NCBI RefSeq assembly: GCF_004329815.1
Contig: NZ_SJPE01000012.1
Location: forward strand, 29,176 to 93,175
Direction: 5' to 3'
Length of the DNA: 64,000 nt
DNA from: Flavobacterium silvisoli
Lineage (GTDB): Bacteria; Bacteroidota; Bacteroidia; Flavobacteriales; Flavobacteriaceae
A model generated the notes under the pieces. That model did not search any database. It was not told the origin of the DNA and saw only the letters and a program-made list of their open reading frames with translations. The translations under genes were made by a program, and so were the position numbers. This document shows, in pieces, positions 17,663 to 26,594 of this stretch (position 1 is the stretch's first letter; each line of letters begins with the position of its first letter).

Positions 17663-19209
17663 TACAAACCGATTATTTAATTATAGGCTCAGGCATTGCC
17701 GGACTCACCTTTGCCCTGAAAACAGCCGAACGTTTTCCCGACAGATCGATTACTATTGTTACAAAATCGACTGCAGATGAATCTAATACCAAATACGCTC
17801 AAGGCGGTATTGCAGTAGTTCAAGGCAACAGTGATGATTCGTTCAAAAAACACATCGAAGACACGCTCATTTGCGGTGACGGTTTATGCGATAAAGCAGT
17901 GGTTGAAATGGTCGTAACCGAAGGTCCTAAACGCTTGCAGGAACTTATAGACTGGGGAGCCCGTTTTGATAATAATGCCGAAGGACATCTCGATTTAGGT
18001 CGTGAAGGCGGCCATTCCAAAAACCGGGTGGTGCATTACAAAGACCAAACCGGATTAGAGATTGAAAGAGCTATTTTGCTACAAGTACATAAAACCCGTA
18101 ATATCATAGTTTATGATTTTCATTTTGCGCTGAATTTAATTACCCAAAATGACACTTGTCTGGGTGCCTGCGTACTTAATGAACAAACCCATGAAGTGCT
18201 GACATTTCAATCAGATTATACGGTGTTGGCTACCGGAGGTATTGGCCAATTGTACGGTCATACCACTAATCCGGCTATAGCTACCGGAGACGGTATTGCC
18301 ATGGCTAATCGGGCGGGTGCTGCAATTAAGGAAATGGAATTCATTCAGTTTCATCCCACGGCTTTATACAATCCAAATTCAAGCTCAACGTTTTTAATAT
18401 CTGAGGCCGTTCGGGGTTTTGGCGCTTATTTACGAACCAAAGTCGGTCGCCGATTTATGTTGGATTATGATGAAAGAGGCGATCTGGCTTCGAGAGATAT
18501 TGTATCGCAAAGCATTGAAAAAGAATTAAAAAGATCAGGTGATGCCTGTGTTTACTTAGATTGCACGCATTTGAACAGTTCCGATTTTAAAAATCATTTT
18601 CCGATGATTTACGAAAATTGCCGTCTTTTAAACATTGCTATTGAAAAAGATTGGATTCCGGTTATGCCTGCTCAACATTATTTGTGCGGAGGAATTTCGG
18701 TGAACCAAAATGGTCAAACATCTGTTACCAACTTATTTGCCTGTGGTGAATGTGCCCGAACCGGATTGCATGGCGCCAACCGTCTGGCTTCCAACTCGCT
18801 ACTAGAGGCTTTGGTGTATGCGGATAACATTTACCGGTTTTTAGCTGAAGTAAATGAAAAAAAACAAGCCATTAACTGTATTATTCCGGAATGTAAATCT
18901 AATTACGGTCCGCCGATGGATATCGATTTTTTATCAAAACTAAAATCCGAATTGCAATTGTTGATGCAGCAGAATGTGGGAATAGTGCGCAACGATACCG
19001 ATTTATTTCGAACCCAAATGCAACTTAAACTTTGGCAAAATCAAGTTTCAGGTTTGGAGCGAAGATATAGAATCAGCAAAGAAATTTACGAATTGAAAAA
19101 TATGATTAATGTTGGGATTCTCATTGTTGAGCAATCCATCAAAAGGCAGGAAAACAGAGGTGGGTTTGTGAAAGAATATAAAAAATTACAAGCCGCCGAT
19201 TCTGACTAG
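17659..19209 (+). CDS. nadB: L-aspartate oxidase
   Basis: 516 residues. The N-terminal FAD motif is [47 protein letters not shown] and the C-terminal [19 protein letters not shown] are diagnostic of NadB (succinate dehydrogenase/fumarate reductase flavoprotein superfamily). It oxidises L-aspartate to iminoaspartate, the NadA substrate, and can use fumarate in place of oxygen. It is coupled to nadA by a 4-bp overlap. Its 3' end overlaps the convergent CopD-like gene by 24 bp. Confidence 0.95.
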   Translation: MIQTDYLIIGSGIAGLTFALKTAERFPDRSITIVTKSTADESNTKYAQGGIAVVQGNSDDSFKKHIEDTLICGDGLCDKAVVEMVVTEGPKRLQELIDWGARFDNNAEGHLDLGREGGHSKNRVVHYKDQTGLEIERAILLQVHKTRNIIVYDFHFALNLITQNDTCLGACVLNEQTHEVLTFQSDYTVLATGGIGQLYGHTTNPAIATGDGIAMANRAGAAIKEMEFIQFHPTALYNPNSSSTFLISEAVRGFGAYLRTKVGRRFMLDYDERGDLASRDIVSQSIEKELKRSGDACVYLDCTHLNSSDFKNHFPMIYENCRLLNIAIEKDWIPVMPAQHYLCGGISVNQNGQTSVTNLFACGECARTGLHGANRLASNSLLEALVYADNIYRFLAEVNEKKQAINCIIPECKSNYGPPMDIDFLSKLKSELQLLMQQNVGIVRNDTDLFRTQMQLKLWQNQVSGLERRYRISKEIYELKNMINVGILIVEQSIKRQENRGGFVKEYKKLQAADSD

Positions 19210-19629
19210 ACTTCCCAGTACCAACATGGCCACTCCTATAACGGTGACTAAAATAATTTGAAATGCCGCTTTGGGTAAATCTTTTGAAGTCAATTTAGGG
19301 AACAGAAAAAGCTGGGCATTAACCGCCAGTCCTACGGTTATCAACAGCAATATTAATTTAAGCGAAACTACCCTTTCGATAGCATTAGAAAACGAAAACC
19401 ATTTGGTAAATGTGACATCATAATCATAAGCCATCAATATGCCCGTCAGTAATAAAACAACTAGTGCAGGCATACCTATAGGCTCAAATTTATTTTTGAA
19501 ATTTTGTATCGCGGTTACTTCTTTTGACTTTATGGCTTCGGGCAAAAATCTAAGAGAAAGAAATAAGTGTCCCCCAACCCAAATTGAGGCGGCCAGCAGA
19601 TGAAGCACTAATAAGACGTGATGATACAT
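19186..19629 (-). CDS. CopD-like four-helix membrane protein, last gene of the nos operon
   Basis: 147 residues, four predicted membrane helices. The opening HVLLVLHLLAASIWVGGHLFLSLRFLP matches the start of the CopD/YkoY-like family, whose helices carry His residues thought to bind copper or heme. It shares one base with the truncated globin stop codon (TAATG). Its place at the end of the nos operon suggests a role in copper delivery or electron transfer, but this is inference. Confidence 0.65.
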   Translation of the reverse strand: MYHHVLLVLHLLAASIWVGGHLFLSLRFLPEAIKSKEVTAIQNFKNKFEPIGMPALVVLLLTGILMAYDYDVTFTKWFSFSNAIERVVSLKLILLLITVGLAVNAQLFLFPKLTSKDLPKAAFQIILVTVIGVAMLVLGSLVRIGGL

Positions 19630-20000
19630 TAATTTAGTGTTTTATACATCATTAGAGAAGCAATATTCATAGCTCGGTTTTTAATTTCTTCAGCCTTTGG
19701 TCCTTCAAAAAGTTTATCTACGGTAGCGTTGAACAAAGAAATCCAGTGCTGAAAATGCTCTTGCGTCATCGGACTCTTTTCGTGTAACTCTTTGTGTTTC
19801 ATCATGGGATTTCCGTTATAGTTTGCGGTACAAAATAATATATTCTCCCAAAAGTTGTACATTTTCGGCAAATGAGCTTCCCAGTTAACTTTTGCCACTT
19901 CGGTAAACAAATAGCCGATTATCTCATCGGTTTTGACTTTGTTATAAAAAGCATTGACCAGTTTTTCAATATCTTTTCGGTTTCTTATATCAGTTTTCAT
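19629..20000 (-). CDS. Group III truncated hemoglobin
   Basis: 123 residues from ATG at 20000 (MKTDIRNRKDIEKLVNAFYNKV); the in-frame ATG at 20126 would add 42 non-globin residues inside the nosY gene and is unlikely. It shows the trHb-III pattern: LVNAFYNKVKTDEIIGYLF, NFWENILF, HKELHEKSPMTQEHFQHWISLF and TVDKLFEGPKAEEIKNRA, with the proximal His in the EHFQHW stretch. Truncated globins bind NO or oxygen. It starts 1 bp after the nosY stop, so it belongs to the nos operon. Confidence 0.88.
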   Translation of the reverse strand: MKTDIRNRKDIEKLVNAFYNKVKTDEIIGYLFTEVAKVNWEAHLPKMYNFWENILFCTANYNGNPMMKHKELHEKSPMTQEHFQHWISLFNATVDKLFEGPKAEEIKNRAMNIASLMMYKTLN

Positions 20001-20001
20001 T

Positions 20002-20769
20002 TTATAAATCTTTGCGATTAAACTTTCGGAGTGAAATGAAAAAAGGAACGGCAACCCACAAACAAAGCAATAAGAAGGAAACCGTAAGTCCGACAGTTGT
20101 TCCGAAAAAGTCTTTAAAAATAGCACCGGTATATCCCATCATAGCCGAAACATCGAGATGCAATAGTATTTGGATTCGGGCTAAATCAATCGGACTTAAG
20201 GCAGTAATACCTACCATCGCATTTTCTATAGGATAATCGGAAAATTGGAACAGTAGAAATAACACTATACCGTCAAACAATAGAGCAAAATACAACCAGG
20301 TCATGATGGCTATTCCAATTCCTTTCGCTTTATCCCGGGTCATGATTGAACTGAGAAATGCCAACGCCACAAAGACTATCGAAATCAAACAGCCTACTAT
20401 GAGCATCATCACTCCTACACTATCGGGAGAGTTCACTAAAAGCGGAATTCCGGCCCCAATGAAAAAAGCCAAAACCATTGCTAATGAAAGTCCGAAGAAC
20501 AAACTCAACCAGATTTTTTTTCTTTTAATAGGCTGACTCAGGAGCAGTTCGATAAACTCTGAACTATTGTACAGGTAGATGGTAGAAAACAATATGGAAA
20601 CCAAAGGAACGGTAAATAAGATTACGTTTAAAACCGTCAATATCCCTTTGGCAGAGTTGTCTTCTAATGCAAAGGAACTCCACGACAACACAGCCAAAAT
20701 CAGTGTGTAAGCTAACACGATTTTGTTTTTGAGTATATCGAGCAAAATAATTTTAATGATTCTGTTCAT
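20002..20769 (-). CDS. nosY: NosY-like ABC transporter permease
   Basis: 255 residues, six predicted membrane helices, start coupled to nosF by a 17-bp overlap. PLVSILFSTIYLYNSSEFIELLLSQP and DKAKGIGIAIMTWL are typical of NosY permeases. With NosF and NosD it forms the membrane complex needed to mature the CuZ site of nitrous oxide reductase. Confidence 0.9.
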   Translation of the reverse strand: MNRIIKIILLDILKNKIVLAYTLILAVLSWSSFALEDNSAKGILTVLNVILFTVPLVSILFSTIYLYNSSEFIELLLSQPIKRKKIWLSLFFGLSLAMVLAFFIGAGIPLLVNSPDSVGVMMLIVGCLISIVFVALAFLSSIMTRDKAKGIGIAIMTWLYFALLFDGIVLFLLFQFSDYPIENAMVGITALSPIDLARIQILLHLDVSAMMGYTGAIFKDFFGTTVGLTVSFLLLCLWVAVPFFISLRKFNRKDL

Positions 20770-21475
20770 CTTTCTTTTTCTTTAGGATTTGAGCAATCGC
20801 TTTGGATATTTTTTCTTCGCCGGTTTCAGTTTGCAGTTCTTCAATTTTCTTATGAAAATGTACTTTTCCATCCTGCATGAAAATGATTTCGGTAATTAAA
20901 TCATCTAATTCACTCAACAAGTGTGAAGTAATGAAAATCAGCTTTCCTTTTTCTTTTTCTTTAATAATTTTTTCTTTCAAAATTTCAGAAGCTAACGGAT
21001 CTAAACCAGCTGTAGGTTCGTCTAAAATCAAAACATCCGGGTTGAATAAAAAGGCCAATACGGCACTGATTTTTTGAGTAGTTCCACCCGAGAGGGTTCG
21101 CATCTTTTTGTCATACATTTTCTCAATTTCAAAAGCATGGAGTAAATCTTCGTCCAATGCTTCGCGGCTGTTTCTGATGCGTTTGATCATTTCTATAATC
21201 TGACCGATAGTCATATTATCGGGATACCGCCCAATTTGAGGCATGTAACCAATATTTTCGCGATACAAATATTCTTTTAGAACTGTTTTTCCGTTAAATT
21301 CTATCAATCCTTTATCGGGCAATACCATACCCAGTATCGACTTGATTAAAGTGGTTTTTCCGCAACCGTTGGGACCAATCAGCGCAATACATTCGCCTTT
21401 TTTACAGGAAAGATTTACATCTGAAAGGACTTCTATTTTGCCGAATTTTTTATGAATATGCTTTATTTCAATCAT
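20753..21475 (-). CDS. nosF: NosF-like ABC transporter ATPase
   Basis: 240 residues. Walker A GPNGCGKTT (about residues 34-42), signature LSGGTTQK, Walker B VLILDEPTAGLDP, and a switch His in TSHL are all present, so it should hydrolyse ATP. It overlaps nosD by 4 bp and nosY by 17 bp. It energises the NosDFY complex for CuZ assembly. Confidence 0.92.
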   Translation of the reverse strand: MIEIKHIHKKFGKIEVLSDVNLSCKKGECIALIGPNGCGKTTLIKSILGMVLPDKGLIEFNGKTVLKEYLYRENIGYMPQIGRYPDNMTIGQIIEMIKRIRNSREALDEDLLHAFEIEKMYDKKMRTLSGGTTQKISAVLAFLFNPDVLILDEPTAGLDPLASEILKEKIIKEKEKGKLIFITSHLLSELDDLITEIIFMQDGKVHFHKKIEELQTETGEEKISKAIAQILKKKKDEQNH

Positions 21476-22707
21476 AGCGGTAGTGACTTCATTAGGGGCG
21501 TTTTGTCGACAAAATTATCGGGTGTTATGCTGGGCAATACTTTTTCGGATTTATCCAGAAGTGTAATCATAAAGCTTCTGTATAGCAACATGGTAGAGGT
21601 GTTCTTCTCAGTCAGTACTGCAAATAAACTCAACGGATGATAAGGCACATCGCCTACTCCGTCTTTGTTTAAATCATAACCTTCGTATTTGTCCCAATAA
21701 TTACTGTTAAAAGTGTTCAATACCAAGCTGCCGTTGGTGCTGATGTCAAACGTATTTTTAAGAAAATTGTTGTTCAGAATTTCGTTTTCCATGCAACTGG
21801 CCTGAATTTTCATTCCCCAACCATTGGATATGAAATCGTTTTTCTCAACTTTCATTCGGGAGGTTCCTTCCATGTAGATACCCGAAGTATTTTTGATGAA
21901 TTTGTTATTGAAAATATAACCGTCGGCAATTTCCTTAAGCAATAAGCCATAAGCGGAATCGCCCCAGTTTTCTTCAAATGTATTGTTAATCATCTTAACA
22001 CTTTTGGAAAACATAACAGCTACTCCTGCCCCGTTGTTTTTAAATAGGTTAGTAATATATGAATCGTCATTGGAGAACATAAAATGCAGCCCGTAACGAA
22101 TATTTTTAGTAGAAATATTTCTCCAAATTACCGAATTGGCAACAAACTCGAAATAAATACCGTCGCGGTGACCCGAAATGGTGTTAGCAATAATTTGCAG
22201 GTTGTTGCTTTTCCAGCAGTGAATGCCGTTTCCGATAAGTTGCTCTTCGGTTCCGTGCGAAATGATGATATTTCCTTTGACTTCACAGTTATTACAGTTT
22301 TGCAGATAAATCCCAAAAAAGTTGTTATCTAACTTGTTATTCAGGATTCGGACAAAGCTTCTGTTGTATACTTTTATGCCGCAAGGATCATCTAAAGCTG
22401 CAAAGCCTGAATTGATAATTTTAAATCCTTTAACTACTACGCTGTCTGCTTTTATCGATAAAACTTCTCCTTTTTTGCGTGCGTCTAAAACAGGATATCC
22501 TTGGCCCCAAAAGACGATTTTTTTATTAATCACGATATTGCCTTCGCGGTACAAACCTTTATGAACAATGATGGTGTCACCGTCTTTGGATTGCGCAATG
22601 GCTTTACGGATATTTTTCAACGGATATGGATTCCCGACATGAATGGTGTGGGCCACCATCATTTGAAAAGCAAAAAAAAGGCAGGCTATGTAGCAGAAAT
22701 TTTTCAT
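21472..22707 (-). CDS. nosD: NosD periplasmic copper-site maturation protein
   Basis: 411 residues: Sec signal peptide, then a right-handed parallel beta-helix with many NN/GI turns (for example NNFFGIYLQNCNNCEV, HRDGIYFEFVANS). The terminal region contains NYWDKYEGYDLNKDGVGDVPYHP, which is diagnostic of NosD. It works with NosF and NosY in assembling the CuZ cluster of NosZ. The start directly follows the nosL stop. Confidence 0.93.
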   Translation of the reverse strand: MKNFCYIACLFFAFQMMVAHTIHVGNPYPLKNIRKAIAQSKDGDTIIVHKGLYREGNIVINKKIVFWGQGYPVLDARKKGEVLSIKADSVVVKGFKIINSGFAALDDPCGIKVYNRSFVRILNNKLDNNFFGIYLQNCNNCEVKGNIIISHGTEEQLIGNGIHCWKSNNLQIIANTISGHRDGIYFEFVANSVIWRNISTKNIRYGLHFMFSNDDSYITNLFKNNGAGVAVMFSKSVKMINNTFEENWGDSAYGLLLKEIADGYIFNNKFIKNTSGIYMEGTSRMKVEKNDFISNGWGMKIQASCMENEILNNNFLKNTFDISTNGSLVLNTFNSNYWDKYEGYDLNKDGVGDVPYHPLSLFAVLTEKNTSTMLLYRSFMITLLDKSEKVLPSITPDNFVDKTPLMKSLPL

Positions 22708-23136
22708 TTAGTAGCTGCTGTAAAGTTCTTTCCAGGTCAATAATTTGGCATTCAGTTTTGACTGATATTGTGCCGCCTCTTTGTCAGAAGCAAAGGCCAC
22801 AGCATTTCCGTGCATCGGACTGTTGATGCTGCCTCCTTTTAAGAAATAGCATTTTTCTACCGGAAGTAAAGTATTTTCTTGTAAATAATCGCCAACAAAA
22901 AAGGCTTTGTAAGGCACTACCGTATTTGATTTTGCAAAGTGTATCATACAAGCCACATCGTCAAACTTATAATACCTTCCTTTTTGAGTGATTAATTCGG
23001 CACCGAATTTTCCGTTGGCAATAGTCATTTTACAAAAATCACAAGAATCCGTGTTCAACTGTATGGGTTTAGGTTCGCCTGATATACATGAGACAAGTAC
23101 TATTGAAATTAAAAAGATAAGTGCTGACTTTTTCAT
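22708..23136 (-). CDS. nosL: NosL copper chaperone lipoprotein
   Basis: 142 residues. A lipoprotein signal ends at VLVSC; the conserved CDFCKM motif follows (about residues 32-37), with the Cys/Met copper ligands of NosL. NosL brings Cu(I) to apo-NosZ. The gene is 7 bp downstream of the nos-associated membrane protein and abuts nosD. Confidence 0.93.
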   Translation of the reverse strand: MKKSALIFLISIVLVSCISGEPKPIQLNTDSCDFCKMTIANGKFGAELITQKGRYYKFDDVACMIHFAKSNTVVPYKAFFVGDYLQENTLLPVEKCYFLKGGSINSPMHGNAVAFASDKEAAQYQSKLNAKLLTWKELYSSY

Positions 23137-23143
23137 TGAATTG

Positions 23144-23728
23144 TTATTTTTTCTTTAGTAAATTATATTCTTTGATTACAACAAATAAAAGCAAAACGGC
23201 TGCTGCACTCATGAGCCATCCTCCGGTATCGGGTATTGAAAAAGCTCCGAAATTCAGTAATTGTTTGTACCCTAACAACGGTGGTTGATAAGCCATTCCG
23301 GGAACTTTAATAGCGGCATCCGGGTTTAAATTGTGTCCGTACTCGTAATTCCATCGGTAGAAATCAACTGCAGCTAAAAGTATAAAAACTACATATGTAA
23401 ATAAAAACAACTTAACAGCCTTGCGTTTATTTATCATTGCCAAAAGCAACGATGTTAAGGCAAATAGTCCAAAAACAATCGGTAAAATTTTGAATTCGAT
23501 AAAATTATCAGTGTGTAATGTTGCCATTCCTATATAGTGATTCAATCCGTTAATGATATCAACGTCACCCCCTATTTTATTGGCGTACAACTGCAACACT
23601 AAACCTTCGGGATATTGAGGAGCTTCTAATTCAATTCGCCACATGGGCACAAATAAAGAACCGGCAAAAAGTGCTGCTACTATCAAAAGTAATACTCTTG
23701 ACAGGATTGAAATTTGTTGAGTTTTCAT
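23144..23728 (-). CDS. Membrane protein of Bacteroidetes nos clusters, function unknown
   Basis: 194 residues, four predicted membrane helices, with a long periplasmic-type loop after the first (FVPMWRIELEAPQYPEGLVLQLYANKIGGDVDIINGLNHYIGM). I recognise this type of gene as a regular neighbour of nosL in clade II clusters, with no assigned activity. NHYIGM and the loop are conserved-looking and could contact copper. It is the first gene after the intercistronic terminator that follows nosZ. Confidence 0.7.
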   Translation of the reverse strand: MKTQQISILSRVLLLIVAALFAGSLFVPMWRIELEAPQYPEGLVLQLYANKIGGDVDIINGLNHYIGMATLHTDNFIEFKILPIVFGLFALTSLLLAMINKRKAVKLFLFTYVVFILLAAVDFYRWNYEYGHNLNPDAAIKVPGMAYQPPLLGYKQLLNFGAFSIPDTGGWLMSAAAVLLLFVVIKEYNLLKKK

Positions 23729-23741
23729 AATTGAAAAATAA

Positions 23742-23769
23742 AAAGGAGCAATTTCAAAATTGCTCCTTT
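23742..23769 (-). terminator. Intercistronic terminator/attenuator after nosZ
   Basis: A 12-bp perfect stem (AAAGGAGCAATT / AATTGCTCCTTT) with a 4-nt loop, followed on the minus strand by TTTTATTTTT. It sits between the nosZ stop and the next nos gene with no clear second promoter, so it probably lowers downstream expression relative to nosZ. Confidence 0.75.
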
Positions 23770-23782
23770 AGTGAAATGTTTT

Positions 23783-25765
23783 TTATTTTTGGGTAGGAGC
23801 AGGTAAATTAGTACCCACGCTGAAACTTATCGGAACATTGCTTCCGGTCGGTGATACTCTTATATATCCTTGCATTTCTTGGTGTAAGGCACTACAGAAA
23901 TCGGTGCAGTAGAATGGGAACATGCCTACTCTGTCCGGATTCCATTTGAGGGTTGAGGTTTCTCCCGGCATGATTAACAATTCTGCTGTGCTGGCACCTT
24001 TGATCGCAAATCCGTGAGGAACATCCCAATCTTGTTCGAGATTAGTAATGTGGAAGTAAACTTCATCTCCCATTTTAATACCTTCAATATTATCCGGAGC
24101 AAAGTGTGAACGGATACAGGTCATGTATACGTCAACTCGTTTACCGTTACGAACTACTTTGGTGTCTTTTTCTCCTTTGGTTACAAACGGGTGTTTGTTG
24201 TCTTCCAATTTGTAGAATTTCAATTGTCCGTTATTTCGAATCAAATCTGCCGGAGCCGCTTGTGCATAGTGAGGTTCACCAATGGTAGGGAAATCCAATA
24301 TTAGTTGCATTTTATCTCCGCTGATGTCAAAGATTTGAGCACTTTGCGCTAACTCCGGTCCGGTTGGCAAATAACGGTCTTTGGTAATTTTATTGTAAGC
24401 AATCAAATATTTACCAAATGGTTTTTTACTGTCTCCACCAGGAATACACAAGTGTCCTACTGAATAATAGGTTGGTACTCTGTCTAACACTTTAAGCGAT
24501 TTGATGTCCCATTTTACCACTTCAGAAGACACGAAGAAGGTAGTATAAGCATTTCCTTTACCGTCAAACTCAGTGTGTAATGGCCCTAAGCCCGGTTTTT
24601 GAACTTCGCCGTGAAGCGCAGCTTCGTATTTCACTACCGGAATTCCGTCGTATTCACCTTCAAATTGTTTGTTTTTGATGGCGTTTTGCAATTTGTCAAA
24701 ACTAAACACCGGAATCAAAGCAGCCAATTTTCCTGAACCTACTATGTATTCTCCGGTTGGATCTACGTCACAGCCGTGAGGTGATTTCGGACATGGAATC
24801 ATATAACAAATGTCTTTCAGCTCTTTTGAATCCAAAATCAGCACTTGAGTTTTGATTTCTGAAGTTGCGGTATGAGTACTTTCATTGTACACGTTGTGAG
24901 CGTACTTGGTTGGAGTAAGTTTTCCTTTTCCGGCTTTGATGTACTCTTCTGCTTTTTTCCAGTTAACAGCCATGATGAAATCTTTATCTCTTTGCGAAGC
25001 ATTAACTTCTAATAAAGTATTAGCTTGTTCGGTATTGTAACAAGAGAAGAAGAACCAACCGTGTGATTTTCCTTTACCGGCATGCGATAAATCGAAGTTC
25101 ACACCCGGACACTGAATTTGGAAAGCAATATCCATCTGTCCTTCCTTGCCTACTTTTACAAAGCTCAAATGTCCTTTAAAATTCTTTTTATAAGTATTAA
25201 TCGGCACATCTCCATCAGAGTTGTCGGCAGGTACACTGAAACGGGTTCCGGCTACTACATACTCTGTGTTTTCGGTGATGAATGGAGATGAGTGATTACC
25301 GGCACTGTTAGGAATTTCGATAATTTCCTTGGTGGTAAATGTTTTCAGATCAATACGAGCGATACGGGGTGTGTTATTGGCATTACCAAAAACCCAACGA
25401 CCATCCACCTCTCCGTTAGTTTGCGACATTTCGGTGTGGTGTAAATCATCCCAAGGCACAAAACCGTGTGAAGTGTTTAACATAGGTTTTGTTTCTTCGT
25501 TGTAACCGTATCCTTTTTCAGGATCTACAGAGAACACCGGAATTACACGGAATAATCTACCGCTCGGCAAACCATACACGCTCAATTGTCCGCTGAAACC
25601 ACCGGAAACAAAGTTGTAAAACTCATCGTATTTTCCGGGAGCTACGTAGGCCTTCTGAGCAGCATCACCGCTTACGGCATCACCGGAGTTTTTCGGTTTA
25701 CAGGAAATGAGCAAGGCACTCCCCATAGCAATAGTAAGTATTGCTTTTGTAAATTTATTTTTCAT
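23783..25765 (-). CDS. nosZ: Nitrous-oxide reductase, clade II (Sec-exported)
   Basis: 660 residues. The export signal is Sec/lipoprotein-like (LTIAMGSALLISC) with no twin-arginine motif, a mark of clade II NosZ. The N-terminal seven-bladed propeller carries the CuZ histidines (DLHHTEMS, SPHGCDVD, LGPLHTEF, SVGHLC, GEPHYA). The C-terminal cupredoxin domain carries the CuA ligands VPHGF and FYCTDFCSALHQEM. It reduces N2O to N2 in the periplasm. Preceded by a cytochrome c lipoprotein gene and followed by a strong hairpin, it is second in the nos operon. Confidence 0.97.
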   Translation of the reverse strand: MKNKFTKAILTIAMGSALLISCKPKNSGDAVSGDAAQKAYVAPGKYDEFYNFVSGGFSGQLSVYGLPSGRLFRVIPVFSVDPEKGYGYNEETKPMLNTSHGFVPWDDLHHTEMSQTNGEVDGRWVFGNANNTPRIARIDLKTFTTKEIIEIPNSAGNHSSPFITENTEYVVAGTRFSVPADNSDGDVPINTYKKNFKGHLSFVKVGKEGQMDIAFQIQCPGVNFDLSHAGKGKSHGWFFFSCYNTEQANTLLEVNASQRDKDFIMAVNWKKAEEYIKAGKGKLTPTKYAHNVYNESTHTATSEIKTQVLILDSKELKDICYMIPCPKSPHGCDVDPTGEYIVGSGKLAALIPVFSFDKLQNAIKNKQFEGEYDGIPVVKYEAALHGEVQKPGLGPLHTEFDGKGNAYTTFFVSSEVVKWDIKSLKVLDRVPTYYSVGHLCIPGGDSKKPFGKYLIAYNKITKDRYLPTGPELAQSAQIFDISGDKMQLILDFPTIGEPHYAQAAPADLIRNNGQLKFYKLEDNKHPFVTKGEKDTKVVRNGKRVDVYMTCIRSHFAPDNIEGIKMGDEVYFHITNLEQDWDVPHGFAIKGASTAELLIMPGETSTLKWNPDRVGMFPFYCTDFCSALHQEMQGYIRVSPTGSNVPISFSVGTNLPAPTQK

Positions 25766-25827
25766 TTTGGTATAAGATTAGATTAACAATCTTTGACTCA
25801 ATTCCTGAGTCTGTATTGACAGTTTTT

Positions 25828-26307
25828 TTACTTAACGCCGTCTATTTTACGCATGTATTCTAAAATACTTCGGGCTTCTGTATCGTTTAAGCCTTGATTG
25901 GGCATACGTACCAAACAGATTTCCAATTGCGCCTGCACTTTCGGATCTTTATTTATCATAGGATCAGGATTAGTGATAAAGTTCATGATCCATTGTGGTT
26001 GATGACGTGAAGTAACTCCGTGCCAACCCGGTCCAACCAACCTCTCATCGGTAATTTTGTGACAAGAAGTACATTTCACACCGGCTACTTTTTCACCTTC
26101 TGCGGCCATAGCCTGATCCAAAGTAGCACCTAAGTCCACTTTATCATATTTCCCTTCTCCACGGTTAGGGTCATAAGTTGAAGGATCGGCTTTGGTAGCT
26201 GTAGCTTCTTCTGTTGTTGGTTTAGAGAAATCATCTCCTGATTGTTCTTTTTTGCCACAAGACACAAACAGTAATCCTACAGCAATAAATAATGATAATT
26301 TGTACAT
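25828..26307 (-). CDS. Cytochrome c lipoprotein heading the nos operon
   Basis: 159 residues: lipoprotein signal (LFVSC), an acidic/Thr-rich linker, then one cytochrome c domain with CTSCHK (heme attachment) and MPNQGLNDTEARSILEYMRK supplying a Met ligand. Clade II nos operons often carry such cytochromes; it probably passes electrons to the CuA site of NosZ. It is the first gene after the operator at 26367. Confidence 0.88.
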   Translation of the reverse strand: MYKLSLFIAVGLLFVSCGKKEQSGDDFSKPTTEEATATKADPSTYDPNRGEGKYDKVDLGATLDQAMAAEGEKVAGVKCTSCHKITDERLVGPGWHGVTSRHQPQWIMNFITNPDPMINKDPKVQAQLEICLVRMPNQGLNDTEARSILEYMRKIDGVK

Positions 26308-26335
26308 GATAGTTCAGTTTTTAAAATTTCTTACA

Positions 26336-26380
26336 CAAATTTAAAAGTTAAACAGTTGTTAATTTTATGACTGTAATCAT
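26336..26380 (-). promoter_or_regulatory. nos operon promoter with Crp/Fnr-type operator
   Basis: ATGACTGTAATCAT at 26367-26380 (centre 26373.5) with -7 box TAAATTTG on the minus strand at 26336-26343. The centres are exactly 34 bp apart, the same as at 8382-8457. The leader to the cytochrome start is about 20 nt. Confidence 0.8.
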
Positions 26381-26536
26381 AACCATCTAAAATTGGTTGA
26401 AAATTCTAGTTCCGGCGTATATCATTTTTCTAAAAAAAATAAAAGCAACTGTCAAATAACCAACATGAAGTAAATAAACATGTACTTTATCTCTAAATTT
26501 TAACAGTAAAATCATATAAAAATCTAAAAGAAATGT

Positions 26537-26544
26537 TAACTTTG
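26537..26544 (+). promoter_or_regulatory. -7 box for the PAS kinase gene at 26595
   Basis: TAACTTTG matches TAnnTTTG and lies 50 bp before the start codon. No Crp/Fnr palindrome stands at the 34-bp position, so this gene is probably outside that regulon. Confidence 0.5.
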
Positions 26545-26594
26545 TTTAACCACAACATGCCTCCATTATTACAATTAACTATTTCTTCTTAAAT

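Noticed and set aside
20001..20126. N-terminal extension of the truncated globin
   Set aside because: Lies wholly within nosY in another frame and has no globin similarity.
25781..25811. Hairpins GATTAACAATC and GACTCA...TGAGTC between the cytochrome c gene and nosZ
   Set aside because: No T tract on the minus strand, so not a terminator; may only be an mRNA structure.
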